Assembly: GCA_965223355.1 (NCBI GenBank)
Contig: CBDCWE010000003.1
Span: forward strand, 62,001-126,000
Length of the DNA: 64,000 nucleotides
Source: Tectiglobus sp965223355
GTDB lineage: Bacteria; Pseudomonadota; Alphaproteobacteria; Rhizobiales; Hyphomicrobiaceae
Direction of reading: 5' to 3'
Positions 26,834 to 34,905 of the stretch are shown here, piece after piece (the first letter of the stretch is position 1; the number at the start of each line of letters is the position of its first letter). Under the pieces are notes generated by a model. The model made no database searches, had not been told where the DNA came from, and was given only the letters and a program-made list of their open reading frames with translations. A program made the translations under genes and the position numbers.

Positions 26834-27322
26834 TCAGCCCAGTTGCGCGATCATGGTCGCAGCGCTGGAGACATCATGCTCGGGCGGGGCCGCTTCGACG
26901 TTGAGGAGTTTGACGACACCGTCATCAACCATCATCGAATAGCGGTGCGAACGCACGCCGAGACCGCGCGCTGTGAGATCGATTTCCAAACCGAGCTTTT
27001 TGGCAAACTCGGCGCTGCCGTCTGCCAACATCTCGATCTTGCCGGATGCACCGCTGTCCTTGGCCCAGGCCTCCATGACGAAGACATCGTTGACGGATGT
27101 GCAGGCGACGGTCTCGACACCCGCAGCCTTTATGGCATCGCAGTGCTGGACGAAACCTGGCATGTGCCCCTTGTGACAGGTCGGTGTATATGCGCCGGGA
27201 ACGGCAAACAGAACGACCTTCTTGCCGGCAAAGATATCGGCGGTTGATTTTTGTTCCGGGCCCTCCCCACCCATCACAGTAAACATCGTGTCTGGCAGCT
27301 TGTCGCCAACGTTGATTGCCAT
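26834..27322 (-). CDS. Peroxiredoxin (Prx5/AhpC-TSA type)
   Basis: A 162-residue thiol peroxidase that reduces hydroperoxides. The peroxidatic Cys (residue 49) is in VPGAYTPTCHKGHMPGF, the motif of Prx5/type II peroxiredoxins that take electrons from glutathione/glutaredoxin or thioredoxin. MEAWAKDSGA and RSHRYSMMVDDG are further family marks. ATG at 27322 with AAAGGA upstream (the frame is open to 27349). It stands alone, with family B hairpins just upstream of its promoter region. Confidence 0.94.
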   Translation of the reverse strand: MAINVGDKLPDTMFTVMGGEGPEQKSTADIFAGKKVVLFAVPGAYTPTCHKGHMPGFVQHCDAIKAAGVETVACTSVNDVFVMEAWAKDSGASGKIEMLADGSAEFAKKLGLEIDLTARGLGVRSHRYSMMVDDGVVKLLNVEAAPPEHDVSSAATMIAQLG

Positions 27323-27354
27323 CGTCAAAATCCTTTTCTCTCGGGCCAAGTCTT

Positions 27355-27486
27355 AGGTTTCCAAAGGGCAACGCCCTTTGGCGGGATTGTTAAGGGCGGA
27401 GCCCTTAAAGCATCGCCGCTTTGCGGCGATCCTTGAGGGGCTTGTCCGACCCTCAAACACCCCGACCAGGGGATCATCCCCTGGAC
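27355..27486 (+). repeat. Family B element, extended five-hairpin copy (B3)
   Basis: In order: CCAAAGGGC/GCCCTTTGG, TAAGGGC/GCCCTTA, ATCGCCGC/GCGGCGAT, GAGGGGC with a worn partner, and CCAGGGGAT/ATCCCCTGG. The last three are the family B core; the first two are extra stems seen only here. On the minus strand this lies upstream of the peroxiredoxin gene, on the plus strand it is antisense to nothing known. Confidence 0.8.
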
Positions 27487-27551
27487 CTCGGACTTATTCA
27501 GAAATTCCTTAGCTTTCGCGGCGGCGGTTGGCGCCACCGTCTGCAGTCAAA

Positions 27552-27586
27552 CTAGATCATTTCCGACTAAGGCGGAAATGATCTAA
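27552..27586. repeat. Short CTAGATCAT palindrome (A9)
   Basis: CTAGATCATTTCCG and CGGAAATGATCTAA around ACTAAGG. It shares the CTAGATCAT end of family A half A but has a different inside, so it is a separate small module with the same kind of terminus. Confidence 0.7.
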
Positions 27587-27607
27587 TGCCAGTTCGATGA
27601 AAACCGT

Positions 27608-28456
27608 CTACGGCAGCTGGTATTCAACCTCCCGGCTGCCGGAATCGGCGACCATCGTGATCCGCAGTCTGGCACCGGTCAGCCGTTTGAGGTCGATACC
27701 ATTGGAAAGATCGACTTTGAAGCGCACGATACCCGGTGCCGGCGCGCCGAGTTTGCTGGTGATCGGCAGGTAGATCTCGCGGCCCGCCTCGACAAAGAGG
27801 TCGTTGGTCTGGCTGCCGGCCGGAAACATGGCATCGAGCACGATCGCCGGCCTGACCGACTGCAATGCTGCCGTCACGGACGACAGTCGCGGCAGCACGC
27901 TGTCGCCGAGCCGGCCCCGTCGCGGAACCTGCTGCAACGCCGTTGCCAGCTGGCTCGGCATGCGGTGCAACTGCGCCGCCCGCACCCGAAGGGCGAGCTT
28001 TGCTTGCGCCGGAATGCAAATGTCGCGGCAGACGCCATACTCCAGGTTCAAGGCCAGGCTGACCGCGCGCGCGGTGTTGCGCGGCGTGATAAGCACCGGT
28101 AAAATAACGTGTTTCTTGTAGCCGATGGCATCGCCGACGGAATCCCTGAACCGCACTGGTGCTGGGAACAAAACTTCGGTCCTGGCAATGTTGTCCGACT
28201 TCGACCAGTCAAAATAGGGCGGAATCCCGCCGGCATCACCGGGATGACGCCAATAGGTCTTCCAGCCGTCAGCGAGTTTGATCTCGACACCGGCATAAAC
28301 TAGAGTTCGACCGTCGGCGTGCGGCATCGCGCCGACCAGTAAACGTGCTTTGGAGCGGTGTGACTTGCCCCATTCACTTAACTGTTGCTGCGCCTGCGCC
28401 GGTGCCCAGGGCAGGCTTGCCAACCACAACACAGTGACGATCAATCGCGCGATCAT
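27608..28456 (-). CDS. Periplasmic DsbD N-terminal-domain-like protein
   Basis: A 282-residue exported protein resembling the N-terminal (alpha) domain of DsbD/ScsB, which passes electrons to periplasmic partners. From ATG 28456 there is a signal peptide to about residue 24 (WLASLPWAPAQAQ). Marks: VYAGVEIKLADGWKTYWRHP and GIPPYFDWSKSDN, and the Cys pair in LEYGVCRDICIPAQAKL. There is no membrane domain, so it must work with a separate partner. The frame runs upstream to 28555 through a tandem repeat, which is unlikely to be translated. It is divergent from the algH-like gene, a common pairing in Rhizobiales-type genomes. Confidence 0.85.
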   Translation of the reverse strand: MIARLIVTVLWLASLPWAPAQAQQQLSEWGKSHRSKARLLVGAMPHADGRTLVYAGVEIKLADGWKTYWRHPGDAGGIPPYFDWSKSDNIARTEVLFPAPVRFRDSVGDAIGYKKHVILPVLITPRNTARAVSLALNLEYGVCRDICIPAQAKLALRVRAAQLHRMPSQLATALQQVPRRGRLGDSVLPRLSSVTAALQSVRPAIVLDAMFPAGSQTNDLFVEAGREIYLPITSKLGAPAPGIVRFKVDLSNGIDLKRLTGARLRITMVADSGSREVEYQLP

Positions 28457-28535
28457 CAATTGCTCTTGCCTGTATTTGCGAACCAGTGCCAACCCCGACC
28501 ACTCCTGAATACCTGCAACCTGCATGATGCGCGAG

Positions 28536-28575
28536 ACATAAAGACATAGGGACATAGAGACATAGAGACATAGAA
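28536..28575. repeat. 8-bp tandem repeat, five copies
   Basis: ACATAAAG, ACATAGGG, ACATAGAG twice and ACATAGAA in a row, in the divergent promoter region of the DsbD-like and algH-like genes. It can change length by slippage and thereby alter promoter spacing. Confidence 0.9.
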
Positions 28576-28642
28576 CACAATAGAGGTTTCTTCACATGAT
28601 CAGGGCTTCACATCTCCATCACGGTACAGTTACTCTCTCACA

Positions 28643-29254
28643 ATGATTGCAACAGCCGACAAAATGACCGAGCTCGACGGCAGTCTGGAAGGCCAGTTCC
28701 TGATTGCCATGCCATCGATCGCAGACGGGTGTTTCGCCCGCTCCGTGGTGTTTGTGTGCGCCCATTCGGACGAGGGCGCGATGGGCCTGATCGTCAACCT
28801 GCCGTCGGAAACCGTTGTCTTTTGTGATCTGCTCGAACAGCTCGACATCATCGATGATGAAAGCGCCGATCAAGCCCCGGCGGCGGTGCGCGGTCGGCCC
28901 GTCTACATTGGCGGCCCGGTCTCGACCAGCCGCGGCTTCGTTCTGCATTCGCCCGACTATTTCGTCAGCTCCTCAAGTGTGCGCGTCTGCGACGATATCT
29001 GCCTGACCTCGACACTGGACATCCTGAAGGCGATTGCGGGCGGAACCGGACCCGAGAGGTCGTTGTTGGCACTCGGCTATTCCGGTTGGGCGCCCGGACA
29101 GCTTGAGGATGAGTTTAGCAACAACGGTTGGCTGAACTGTCCGGCCGACGCCAAGCTGCTGTTTGACGGTGATCCACGAACAAAATATGAGCGCGCGTTG
29201 ATGATCATGGGCGTCAGCTCGTCGCATCTGAGCGGCCAAGCAGGACGCGCTTGA
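28643..29254 (+). CDS. YqgE/AlgH family protein
   Basis: A 203-residue soluble protein of the UPF0301 family. Marks: LEGQFLIAMPSIADGCFARS, VVFVCAHSDEGAMGLIVNLP, VYIGGPVSTSRGFVLHSPDY and the C-terminal LALGYSGWAPGQLEDEFSNN. The family was first named for an effect on alginate synthesis in Pseudomonas, but its molecular role is not settled. The ATG at 28643 has no strong ribosome site; the ATG at 28664 (MTELDGSLEG) is an alternative nearer to the usual family start. Confidence 0.93.
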   Translation: MIATADKMTELDGSLEGQFLIAMPSIADGCFARSVVFVCAHSDEGAMGLIVNLPSETVVFCDLLEQLDIIDDESADQAPAAVRGRPVYIGGPVSTSRGFVLHSPDYFVSSSSVRVCDDICLTSTLDILKAIAGGTGPERSLLALGYSGWAPGQLEDEFSNNGWLNCPADAKLLFDGDPRTKYERALMIMGVSSSHLSGQAGRA

Positions 29255-29404
29255 CGGTGTCGCTTGTAGATGGTGTCGCTTGATCGGGGGCGACGGGCGC
29301 GGCGCTCGTGAACAAATGGGCCGCGGCGACGCGCGCCGGGCTGACGCGGCGTTAAAGATTTGCAGCGCGGCCCAGTTCCGCCGCATGGCGGGCCGACCCG
29401 GCCT

Positions 29405-29464
29405 TAGAGAAACCTGCCTTTAGTTGGAATCGTTCCGATTCCGAATAAAGGCAGGTTGCTCTAG
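29405..29464 (+). repeat. Family A element, half B only, next to IS copy 1 (A5)
   Basis: GAGAAACCTGCCTTTAGTTGG, then ATCGTTCCGATTCCGAATAAAGG and GGTTGCTCTAG. The left arm is worn, the right arm intact. Its last four bases, CTAG at 29461-29464, are the left target copy of the IS. Confidence 0.85.
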
Positions 29465-30304
29465 GGCCTGTTGAGTATCAGCGATTCACGAATCAGTTGT
29501 TTTCTGATTCAAGCTTCCTTTTGGAGGGAGGCTTGAATGGCTGCACGGCGTGTGATCACTGACGGTATGTGGAAGAAGATGGCGCCGCACTGCCTCGGCA
29601 AGCCAACCGACCCCGGCCGCACGGGCAGCGACAACCGCACGTTCATGGAAGCCGTCCTGTGGATCGTGCGGACCGGCAGTCCGTGGCGCGACCTACCGGA
29701 AGAGTTCGGCAAATGGAACAGCGTCTTTAAGCGCTTTCGAGAGTGGGTGAAGCTCGGTGTTTTTGAACGCGTTTTCGGTGCTTTATCCGGCGATCCTGAT
29801 ATCGAATATGCGATGGTCGACGGAACAATCGTCAAGGTCCACCGCCACGGACAGGGCGCAAAAGGGGGACCGGGAGCCAGGCTATCGGCAAGTCGAGAGG
29901 CGGGCTGACGACCAAAATCCTGGCGCTCACGGACGCGCTCGGCAATCTCGTGCGGTTCGAACTTCTGCCCGGCCATCGCCACGACACGGTTGGCGTTGCG
30001 CCGCTCATTGAGGATGTCGCGTTCGATGCCTTGCTCGGCGATAAGGCGTTCGATGTGAACTGGATCATCGAAGAGCTGAACGAACGCGGCGCCAAGGCCG
30101 TCATTTCGCAAATGCCGCATCGCGTTGCGCCGCTGGAGATTGACGCCGAAATCTATAAGTGGCGTCATCTCATCGAGAATTTCTTCTGCAAACTCAAAGA
30201 GTTCAAGCGCATCGCTATGCGCAGCGACAAAACTGACGCCAGCTTCAGCGCGATGATCTACGCCGCGGCGGCAATCATCAATGGCGCCTGATACTCAACA
30301 GGCC
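29465..30304 (+). mobile_element. IS5-family insertion sequence (IS427-like), copy 1
   Basis: 840 bp with perfect 17-bp terminal inverted repeats GGCCTGTTGAGTATCAG (29465-29481 and 30288-30304), flanked on both sides by CTAG (29461-29464 and 30305-30308), a likely 4-bp target duplication (or 2-bp TA; CTAG is itself a palindrome). It carries one transposase gene in two overlapping frames. It differs from the copy at 41604 by one codon in orfA. Confidence 0.93.
29537..30291 (+). CDS. IS5-family transposase, orfA/orfB joined by -1 frameshift (copy 1)
   Basis: The DDE transposase is coded in two frames. OrfA starts at ATG 29537 after GGAGGGAGG and has the DUF4096-like N-terminus (VITDGMWKKMAPHCLG, TFMEAVLWIVRTGSPWRDLP) and the first catalytic Asp in YAMVDGTIVKVHRHG; alone it stops at 29908. 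The other frame continues as QAIGKSRGGLTTKILALTDA, the second Asp in LLGDKAFDVNW and the Glu in KWRHLIENFFCKLKEFKR, to a stop at 30291. A -1 slip on the A4G5 run at 29860-29868 joins them to about 250 residues, as known for the IS427 group. Residue 64 is Phe here, Tyr in copy 2. Confidence 0.9.
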
Positions 30305-30322
30305 CTAGGGCGGCGGCCTAAC

Positions 30323-30402
30323 AAATCGCCGCGTTGCGGCGATCCTTGAGGGGCTTTCAGCCCCTCAAACACCCCGACCAGGGGATCATCCCCTGGACCC
30401 CG
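30323..30402 (+). repeat. Family B triple-hairpin element next to IS copy 1 (B4)
   Basis: ATCGCCGC/GCGGCGAT, TTGAGGGGC/GCCCCTCAA and CCAGGGGAT/ATCCCCTGG, in that order. It begins about 15 bases after the CTAG at the right end of the IS. On the minus strand it lies just past the stop of the EAL-protein gene in its 3' flank. Confidence 0.85.
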
Positions 30403-30437
30403 AACATGATCCGTTGACCAGCCGCAACTGCCCGATG

Positions 30438-33400
30438 TCAGGATCTCGGGCCGGGTTTGGTGTTTTTGCGCGCCGGCTGGTCGGTGATCTCTTCGATCTC
30501 GTTTTCGCTCATGCCGGCAAGGCGTGCCAGACTGGCTGCAATGCCGGGCGGCAGGCTCGACAAGTCCGGACGTGAAACCGCATCTGCTGCACGACTTGCA
30601 CCATTGTCCGTCGGACCGCCGTTCGCTGCCGCGCCCGGGCCGGAAACCGCCGGCCTTGTCGCTTGGCCCGGCTGGGGCGCACCATTTTCATGCGGCAATG
30701 GCGGCGGGCCGCCGGCGGCAGCTGTGCCCGACCGGGCGGCATGCGGCAGCGGCGGCTGGCCGCCAGGGCGCGGGCCGCCGCCCGGCAGTGGCGAAGTTGG
30801 CGGCCGGTTCGGGGATGGTGTCGGAAGCGGTGCAACCCGCCGATCCGCCGGTGCAGGCGGAATACCGTTGCGCTCGTTGCCGCCCGCTCCTGCGGGCGCA
30901 TTGCCGCGCACCTGCCGATCTTGCTGCCGTGTCGGCGGCGGAGCGGACGGGGAGGGGGAAGGGGAAGGGGACGGGGAAGGCGGTTCGCCTTGCGGTTCGG
31001 GGACGCGCCGACGCGTGCGCATCACCGGTGAGCGAAAATGCGGAACGGCGGGCACAGCATCGCTGTCTTTGGCGGATTTGTTTGGCTGTCCGGCCGGCGG
31101 CTGAGAGGCCGGCGGTGATGGCATCGCCAGAGTGGCACTGGACGGCAATGATGTCTGCGCCTGACCGCTCGGCGGGCGTTGTTGCGGCGCTTGCGCGGGC
31201 ACATTCGGTGTCGGGGGTGGTAAAGACTTGGCCGCGATCGTCGCGGCAGTCGGCCCTTGAACTTTACCAGCCTCGCGCTGCTGAGCGCGGCGGTCGCGCC
31301 GCGCACCGCCCTTGGGCTCCGATCGATCCTGCACTGCCTTGGTGCGAAAGAAACCACGGCGGTGCAGCTTGCGTTCGGACCTGCGGACAATCCTGAGTAG
31401 ATCGAACACTTCCCGCGGCGACATTGGTTCGCCGTAATAGAACCCCTGGGCGTATTCGCATCCGATCGAGCGCAACAGGCTGGCGTCCGCCGGCGCCTCA
31501 ACACCCTCGGCGACGACCTGCATGCCGAGTTCGTGTGCAAGCGCCACAATCGAGCGCACGATCGTCGTGCCGGACTCCGAGGTCGTACTTGCCACAACCA
31601 GATCGCGATCGACTTTGATCGTATCGAACGGGAAGCGCTGAAGATAGGTCAAAGACGAATAGCCGGCGCCGAAATCATCGAGCGCCAAGCGCGCGCCGGC
31701 CTGCTTCAGCAAATCCAGCATGTCCGCCGCCCGTTCCGGGTTCTCCATCACGAGTGTCTCCGTGATTTCAAGACGAAGAACATCGTCGGGAACGATGTTG
31801 CGCGCGATAATGTGGCGGATCTCCTGGATCAATTCGTTTCGGAACAGCTGGCGGCTGGAGACGTTCACACTGACGAACAGGGGATTGTCGAGCCGCGGCA
31901 GTTCGCGCTGCCACTTGGCGGCCTGTTCGATCGCCTCGAGCAATACGTAACTGCCAAGCTTGACAATGAGATCGCTCTCCTCGGCGACCGGAATGAAATC
32001 GCTGGGGTTCATCAAGCCGCGGCGCGGATGTTCCCATCTGACCAGCGCTTCGAAGCCGGCGAGTTCCTCGCGGGGCAAGTGAACGATCGGTTGGAACAGG
32101 ACCCTGAGCTGTTTGTGTTCGATCGCCTGGCGCAACTCGCTCTCAATCAGGACGCGCTCATCCGGTTCGTTGCGCATGTCCGGCGAGAATATCTCGATCT
32201 GGTCCGCGCCCGTGCGCTTGGCGCGATACATGGCGACTTCCGCCTCACGCAACAGTTGGTTGTCCTCGCTCTCGGATGCAGCGTGCCCGTCGTAAACCGC
32301 AATCCCGATGGCGCCGGTCAGAACCACATCATGGCCGGCTATTCGGATCGGTGAGCGAATGGAACGACGCATCTCCTCCGCGGTTCGCGCCAGTCCCTCC
32401 ATGTTTGGGTTGTCGGCAATCAGTACGACGAACTGATCGCCGCCGACGCGCGCCAGTGTATCGTGTTCGCCAAGCTGACCCTGCAATCGCTTGGCCACGG
32501 TCAGCAGCAGGCTGTCGCCGACAATCAGGCCGTAGCTCGCGTTAACGCTTTTGAACTTGTCAATGTCGATGTAGAGGATCGCGGGCCGGGATTTGCCGTC
32601 GGCCTCAGCGCGCTTGATGACCACACGCAGGCGGTCGAGCAGCAGCTCGCGATTGGGCAGGCCCGTCAAACTGTCGTGCACCGCATCGTGCATCAGGCGC
32701 ACATGTGCCCGCTTGGTATCCGTGATGTCGCGCATCAGGCCGACACAGCGCAGCGAGCGGCGATCGGTGGTCGGCACGCTGGCAGCCTCAAGATCGAACC
32801 AACGGTAGGAGTTGTCGGCATGGCGCAACCGGAAATCGGTATGCAGCTGACCTTCGCCGCGCTCGGCGACGGACCACAACAGGACCCGGAAGCGTTCTTG
32901 GTCGGAGGGATGCAGGTATTTGAGAAATTCATCAACTTTGGTCGACAGTTCACCGGCATTGAGACCGAGCGCGGTTTCGACAATCGGAGAGACCTTGATT
33001 TCTTCGCGCCGCGCATGCCAATCCCACACCGCGGCGCCGGCACCATCCAAGGCCAGCGATCGAAGCCCTTGTTCGCTCGGAGCGACGCCGTACATCGGCT
33101 CCATCGAACCGAACGCGAACTGCGTCACGGTAAAGCCCAACAACACCACGATCAGCGTCAGACCGGCAACCAGGCTCGAGACCACGAGGTCGCCGCTGAG
33201 CTTGCCCGTCAGCGTCATCGCGGCGCCAAACAGCCAAACCAGAAACAATATCCACGTCGGCACGAGCGACAATGCACGATCCTGACCGCGCACCGCGAGA
33301 AACAAGGTCACCAGACCGCCAATCGCACCGAGCGCACCAAACGACAAACGTGCGAACGTCGAGGCCAATTTCGGATCGATGACGGCAACGAACACCAGGA

Positions 33401-34289
33401 ACAGGGCCGCCACCACCCAGACCACGGCCAGCATCCGAATAAAGCCGTGCCAAGATCCCAGTCGCAAAAATGTGTAGAGGAAGATTGCCAGGCTCGCGGC
33501 CATCGCGGCTTCGGTCGCCGCGCGATAGACGGCGTTGTCCTCGGCCCGCAACTGCAAGAGCTTGTGCCAGAAGCCGAAGTCGACGCACAGGTAGCCAAGA
33601 ACGCACCACGCAACCAACGCCGCGCTCGGAAATATCGCCTTATGGTTGGCGGCAAAGACCGCGGTCAAGAACACACCCAGCAGGCCGGTTATGCCGAGCA
33701 TAATGCCGTTGAACAGCCGCCGATCGCGGATCTGCAGTTCATAGGCCAGGGGTTGCCAGAGATAGACGCGGGCAACCCGACTGGTTGCCAGTTCCGCGAC
33801 ATAGGTCACGGTCTGACGTGGCTCAACGGTGATGCGATAGATGTCGGCGCGTTCGTTGTCGACCTTTTGCGGCACGAAGCCGACGGATGGCGTCACCGCG
33901 CGAATACGGGCTGCATCCAGATCCGGCCAGACAACTCCTGATCCAATCAGATCGTAGCGCTCGGATGTCAACCATCGCGTCACCGGCCGATCGGTTTTGT
34001 TGCGCAATGCAAAGACCAGCCAGGTCGGATTGCTGCCGCGCTCCTGCGCGCGGACAGACATCAAGCGGCGGACGCCGTCGGAATCGGCCGCGGTATTGAC
34101 GCGAAGATTGTCGCCCTGGCCGTCGACGGTTAGCGCCTTGGTCGTAATCTGGAAGCGTTCCTGACCGGCGGCAAGATCGATCGCCTCAAGCTCCTGCGCC
34201 AGCGCCGGCCCGGACGGCGCCAACGCCAGCGCCAGCGCCGTTGCGATCAACGCCAAAACCCGAAGCACGGTTGGTCGTAGCCCGGTCAT
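30438..34289 (-). CDS. Membrane-anchored PAS-GGDEF-EAL protein with Pro-rich tail
   Basis: A 1283-residue cyclic-di-GMP signalling protein. Order: signal peptide (about 1-31); a periplasmic 7TMR-DISM-like sensor domain (about 32-185); six or seven membrane helices (about 190-390); a PAS fold (about 400-520); GGDEF (about 525-695); EAL (about 705-960); and a tail of over 300 residues that is basic then Pro/Ala/Gly-rich and disordered, with five PS units in a row. The GGDEF signature is GGDQF (about 616), so cyclase activity is doubtful. The EAL domain keeps FEALVRW, IEITETL-like RLEITETL, DDFGAGYSSL and VAEGVEA, so it is probably an active phosphodiesterase. Its ATG overlaps the stop of the GNAT gene by 4 bases. 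Confidence 0.92.
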   Translation of the reverse strand: MTGLRPTVLRVLALIATALALALAPSGPALAQELEAIDLAAGQERFQITTKALTVDGQGDNLRVNTAADSDGVRRLMSVRAQERGSNPTWLVFALRNKTDRPVTRWLTSERYDLIGSGVVWPDLDAARIRAVTPSVGFVPQKVDNERADIYRITVEPRQTVTYVAELATSRVARVYLWQPLAYELQIRDRRLFNGIMLGITGLLGVFLTAVFAANHKAIFPSAALVAWCVLGYLCVDFGFWHKLLQLRAEDNAVYRAATEAAMAASLAIFLYTFLRLGSWHGFIRMLAVVWVVAALFLVFVAVIDPKLASTFARLSFGALGAIGGLVTLFLAVRGQDRALSLVPTWILFLVWLFGAAMTLTGKLSGDLVVSSLVAGLTLIVVLLGFTVTQFAFGSMEPMYGVAPSEQGLRSLALDGAGAAVWDWHARREEIKVSPIVETALGLNAGELSTKVDEFLKYLHPSDQERFRVLLWSVAERGEGQLHTDFRLRHADNSYRWFDLEAASVPTTDRRSLRCVGLMRDITDTKRAHVRLMHDAVHDSLTGLPNRELLLDRLRVVIKRAEADGKSRPAILYIDIDKFKSVNASYGLIVGDSLLLTVAKRLQGQLGEHDTLARVGGDQFVVLIADNPNMEGLARTAEEMRRSIRSPIRIAGHDVVLTGAIGIAVYDGHAASESEDNQLLREAEVAMYRAKRTGADQIEIFSPDMRNEPDERVLIESELRQAIEHKQLRVLFQPIVHLPREELAGFEALVRWEHPRRGLMNPSDFIPVAEESDLIVKLGSYVLLEAIEQAAKWQRELPRLDNPLFVSVNVSSRQLFRNELIQEIRHIIARNIVPDDVLRLEITETLVMENPERAADMLDLLKQAGARLALDDFGAGYSSLTYLQRFPFDTIKVDRDLVVASTTSESGTTIVRSIVALAHELGMQVVAEGVEAPADASLLRSIGCEYAQGFYYGEPMSPREVFDLLRIVRRSERKLHRRGFFRTKAVQDRSEPKGGARRDRRAQQREAGKVQGPTAATIAAKSLPPPTPNVPAQAPQQRPPSGQAQTSLPSSATLAMPSPPASQPPAGQPNKSAKDSDAVPAVPHFRSPVMRTRRRVPEPQGEPPSPSPSPSPSPSAPPPTRQQDRQVRGNAPAGAGGNERNGIPPAPADRRVAPLPTPSPNRPPTSPLPGGGPRPGGQPPLPHAARSGTAAAGGPPPLPHENGAPQPGQATRPAVSGPGAAANGGPTDNGASRAADAVSRPDLSSLPPGIAASLARLAGMSENEIEEITDQPARKNTKPGPRS

Positions 34290-34891
34290 CCGTCCTCGCG
34301 CTCCAGCTTGCGATAGTCTTCTTCGAGCAAGGCGAACAACAGATGGTCCTGCCAGCGGCCATTGATCTTGAGATACTTGCGCGCAAGTCCTTCGTGCGCA
34401 AAGCCGTTGCGCTGAAGCACGGCGATCGAGGCGGCATTGTTGGGCAGGCAGGCTGCCTCAACGCGGTGCAGGTGCAGGTTGTTGAATGCGAAACCCAATG
34501 CCAGCTGCACGGCTCGGGTCATGTGTCCGCGCCGCACGAACGGAAGACCGATCCAGTAGCCAAGCGAGGCAGCCAGTGTCACGCCGCGGCGAACGTTGGA
34601 CAGTGTGAGACCACCAACCAGTTGGTCGGAGGCCATGTGAACAATAAAAAAGGCGTAGCCGTGCTCTTCGCGCAGGTCCTTCTGATAATGGCGCAACCGA
34701 CGTCGGAAGGCGGCGCGGCTCAGCTCATCTCGGGCCCACTCCGGTTCCCATGGTTTCAAATGTTCCCGGCTGACGGCTCTCAGTTCAGCCCACTGGCCAT
34801 AGTCATTGAAACTCGGAATGCGCAGCATCAGCTCGCCGCCCCTGATGGCAGGTGGCGCCTCGTTGACCAATGCTGAGCGCAAGAAGGCCAT
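34286..34891 (-). CDS. GNAT-family N-acetyltransferase, RimJ/RimL-like
   Basis: A 201-residue acetyltransferase of the type that acetylates N-termini of ribosomal proteins or small amines with acetyl-CoA. Marks: LMLRIPSFNDYGQWAELRA, LVGGLTLSNVRRG, SLGYWIGLPFVRRGHMTRAV (acetyl-CoA loop) and LHRVEAACLPNNAASIAVLQ followed by RNGF. Its TGA overlaps the ATG of the EAL protein by four bases, and the M16 protease gene ends 14 bases upstream, so all are one transcript. The substrate is not known; RimJ-like function is a family inference. Confidence 0.9.
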   Translation of the reverse strand: MAFLRSALVNEAPPAIRGGELMLRIPSFNDYGQWAELRAVSREHLKPWEPEWARDELSRAAFRRRLRHYQKDLREEHGYAFFIVHMASDQLVGGLTLSNVRRGVTLAASLGYWIGLPFVRRGHMTRAVQLALGFAFNNLHLHRVEAACLPNNAASIAVLQRNGFAHEGLARKYLKINGRWQDHLLFALLEEDYRKLEREDG

Positions 34892-34905
34892 TGACTTTCC
34901 TTCTA

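Noticed and set aside
32463..33941. 492-codon plus-strand frame opposite the EAL/GGDEF gene
   Set aside because: Composition is His/Arg/Gln-rich without motifs; the minus strand carries an unmistakable multi-domain protein.
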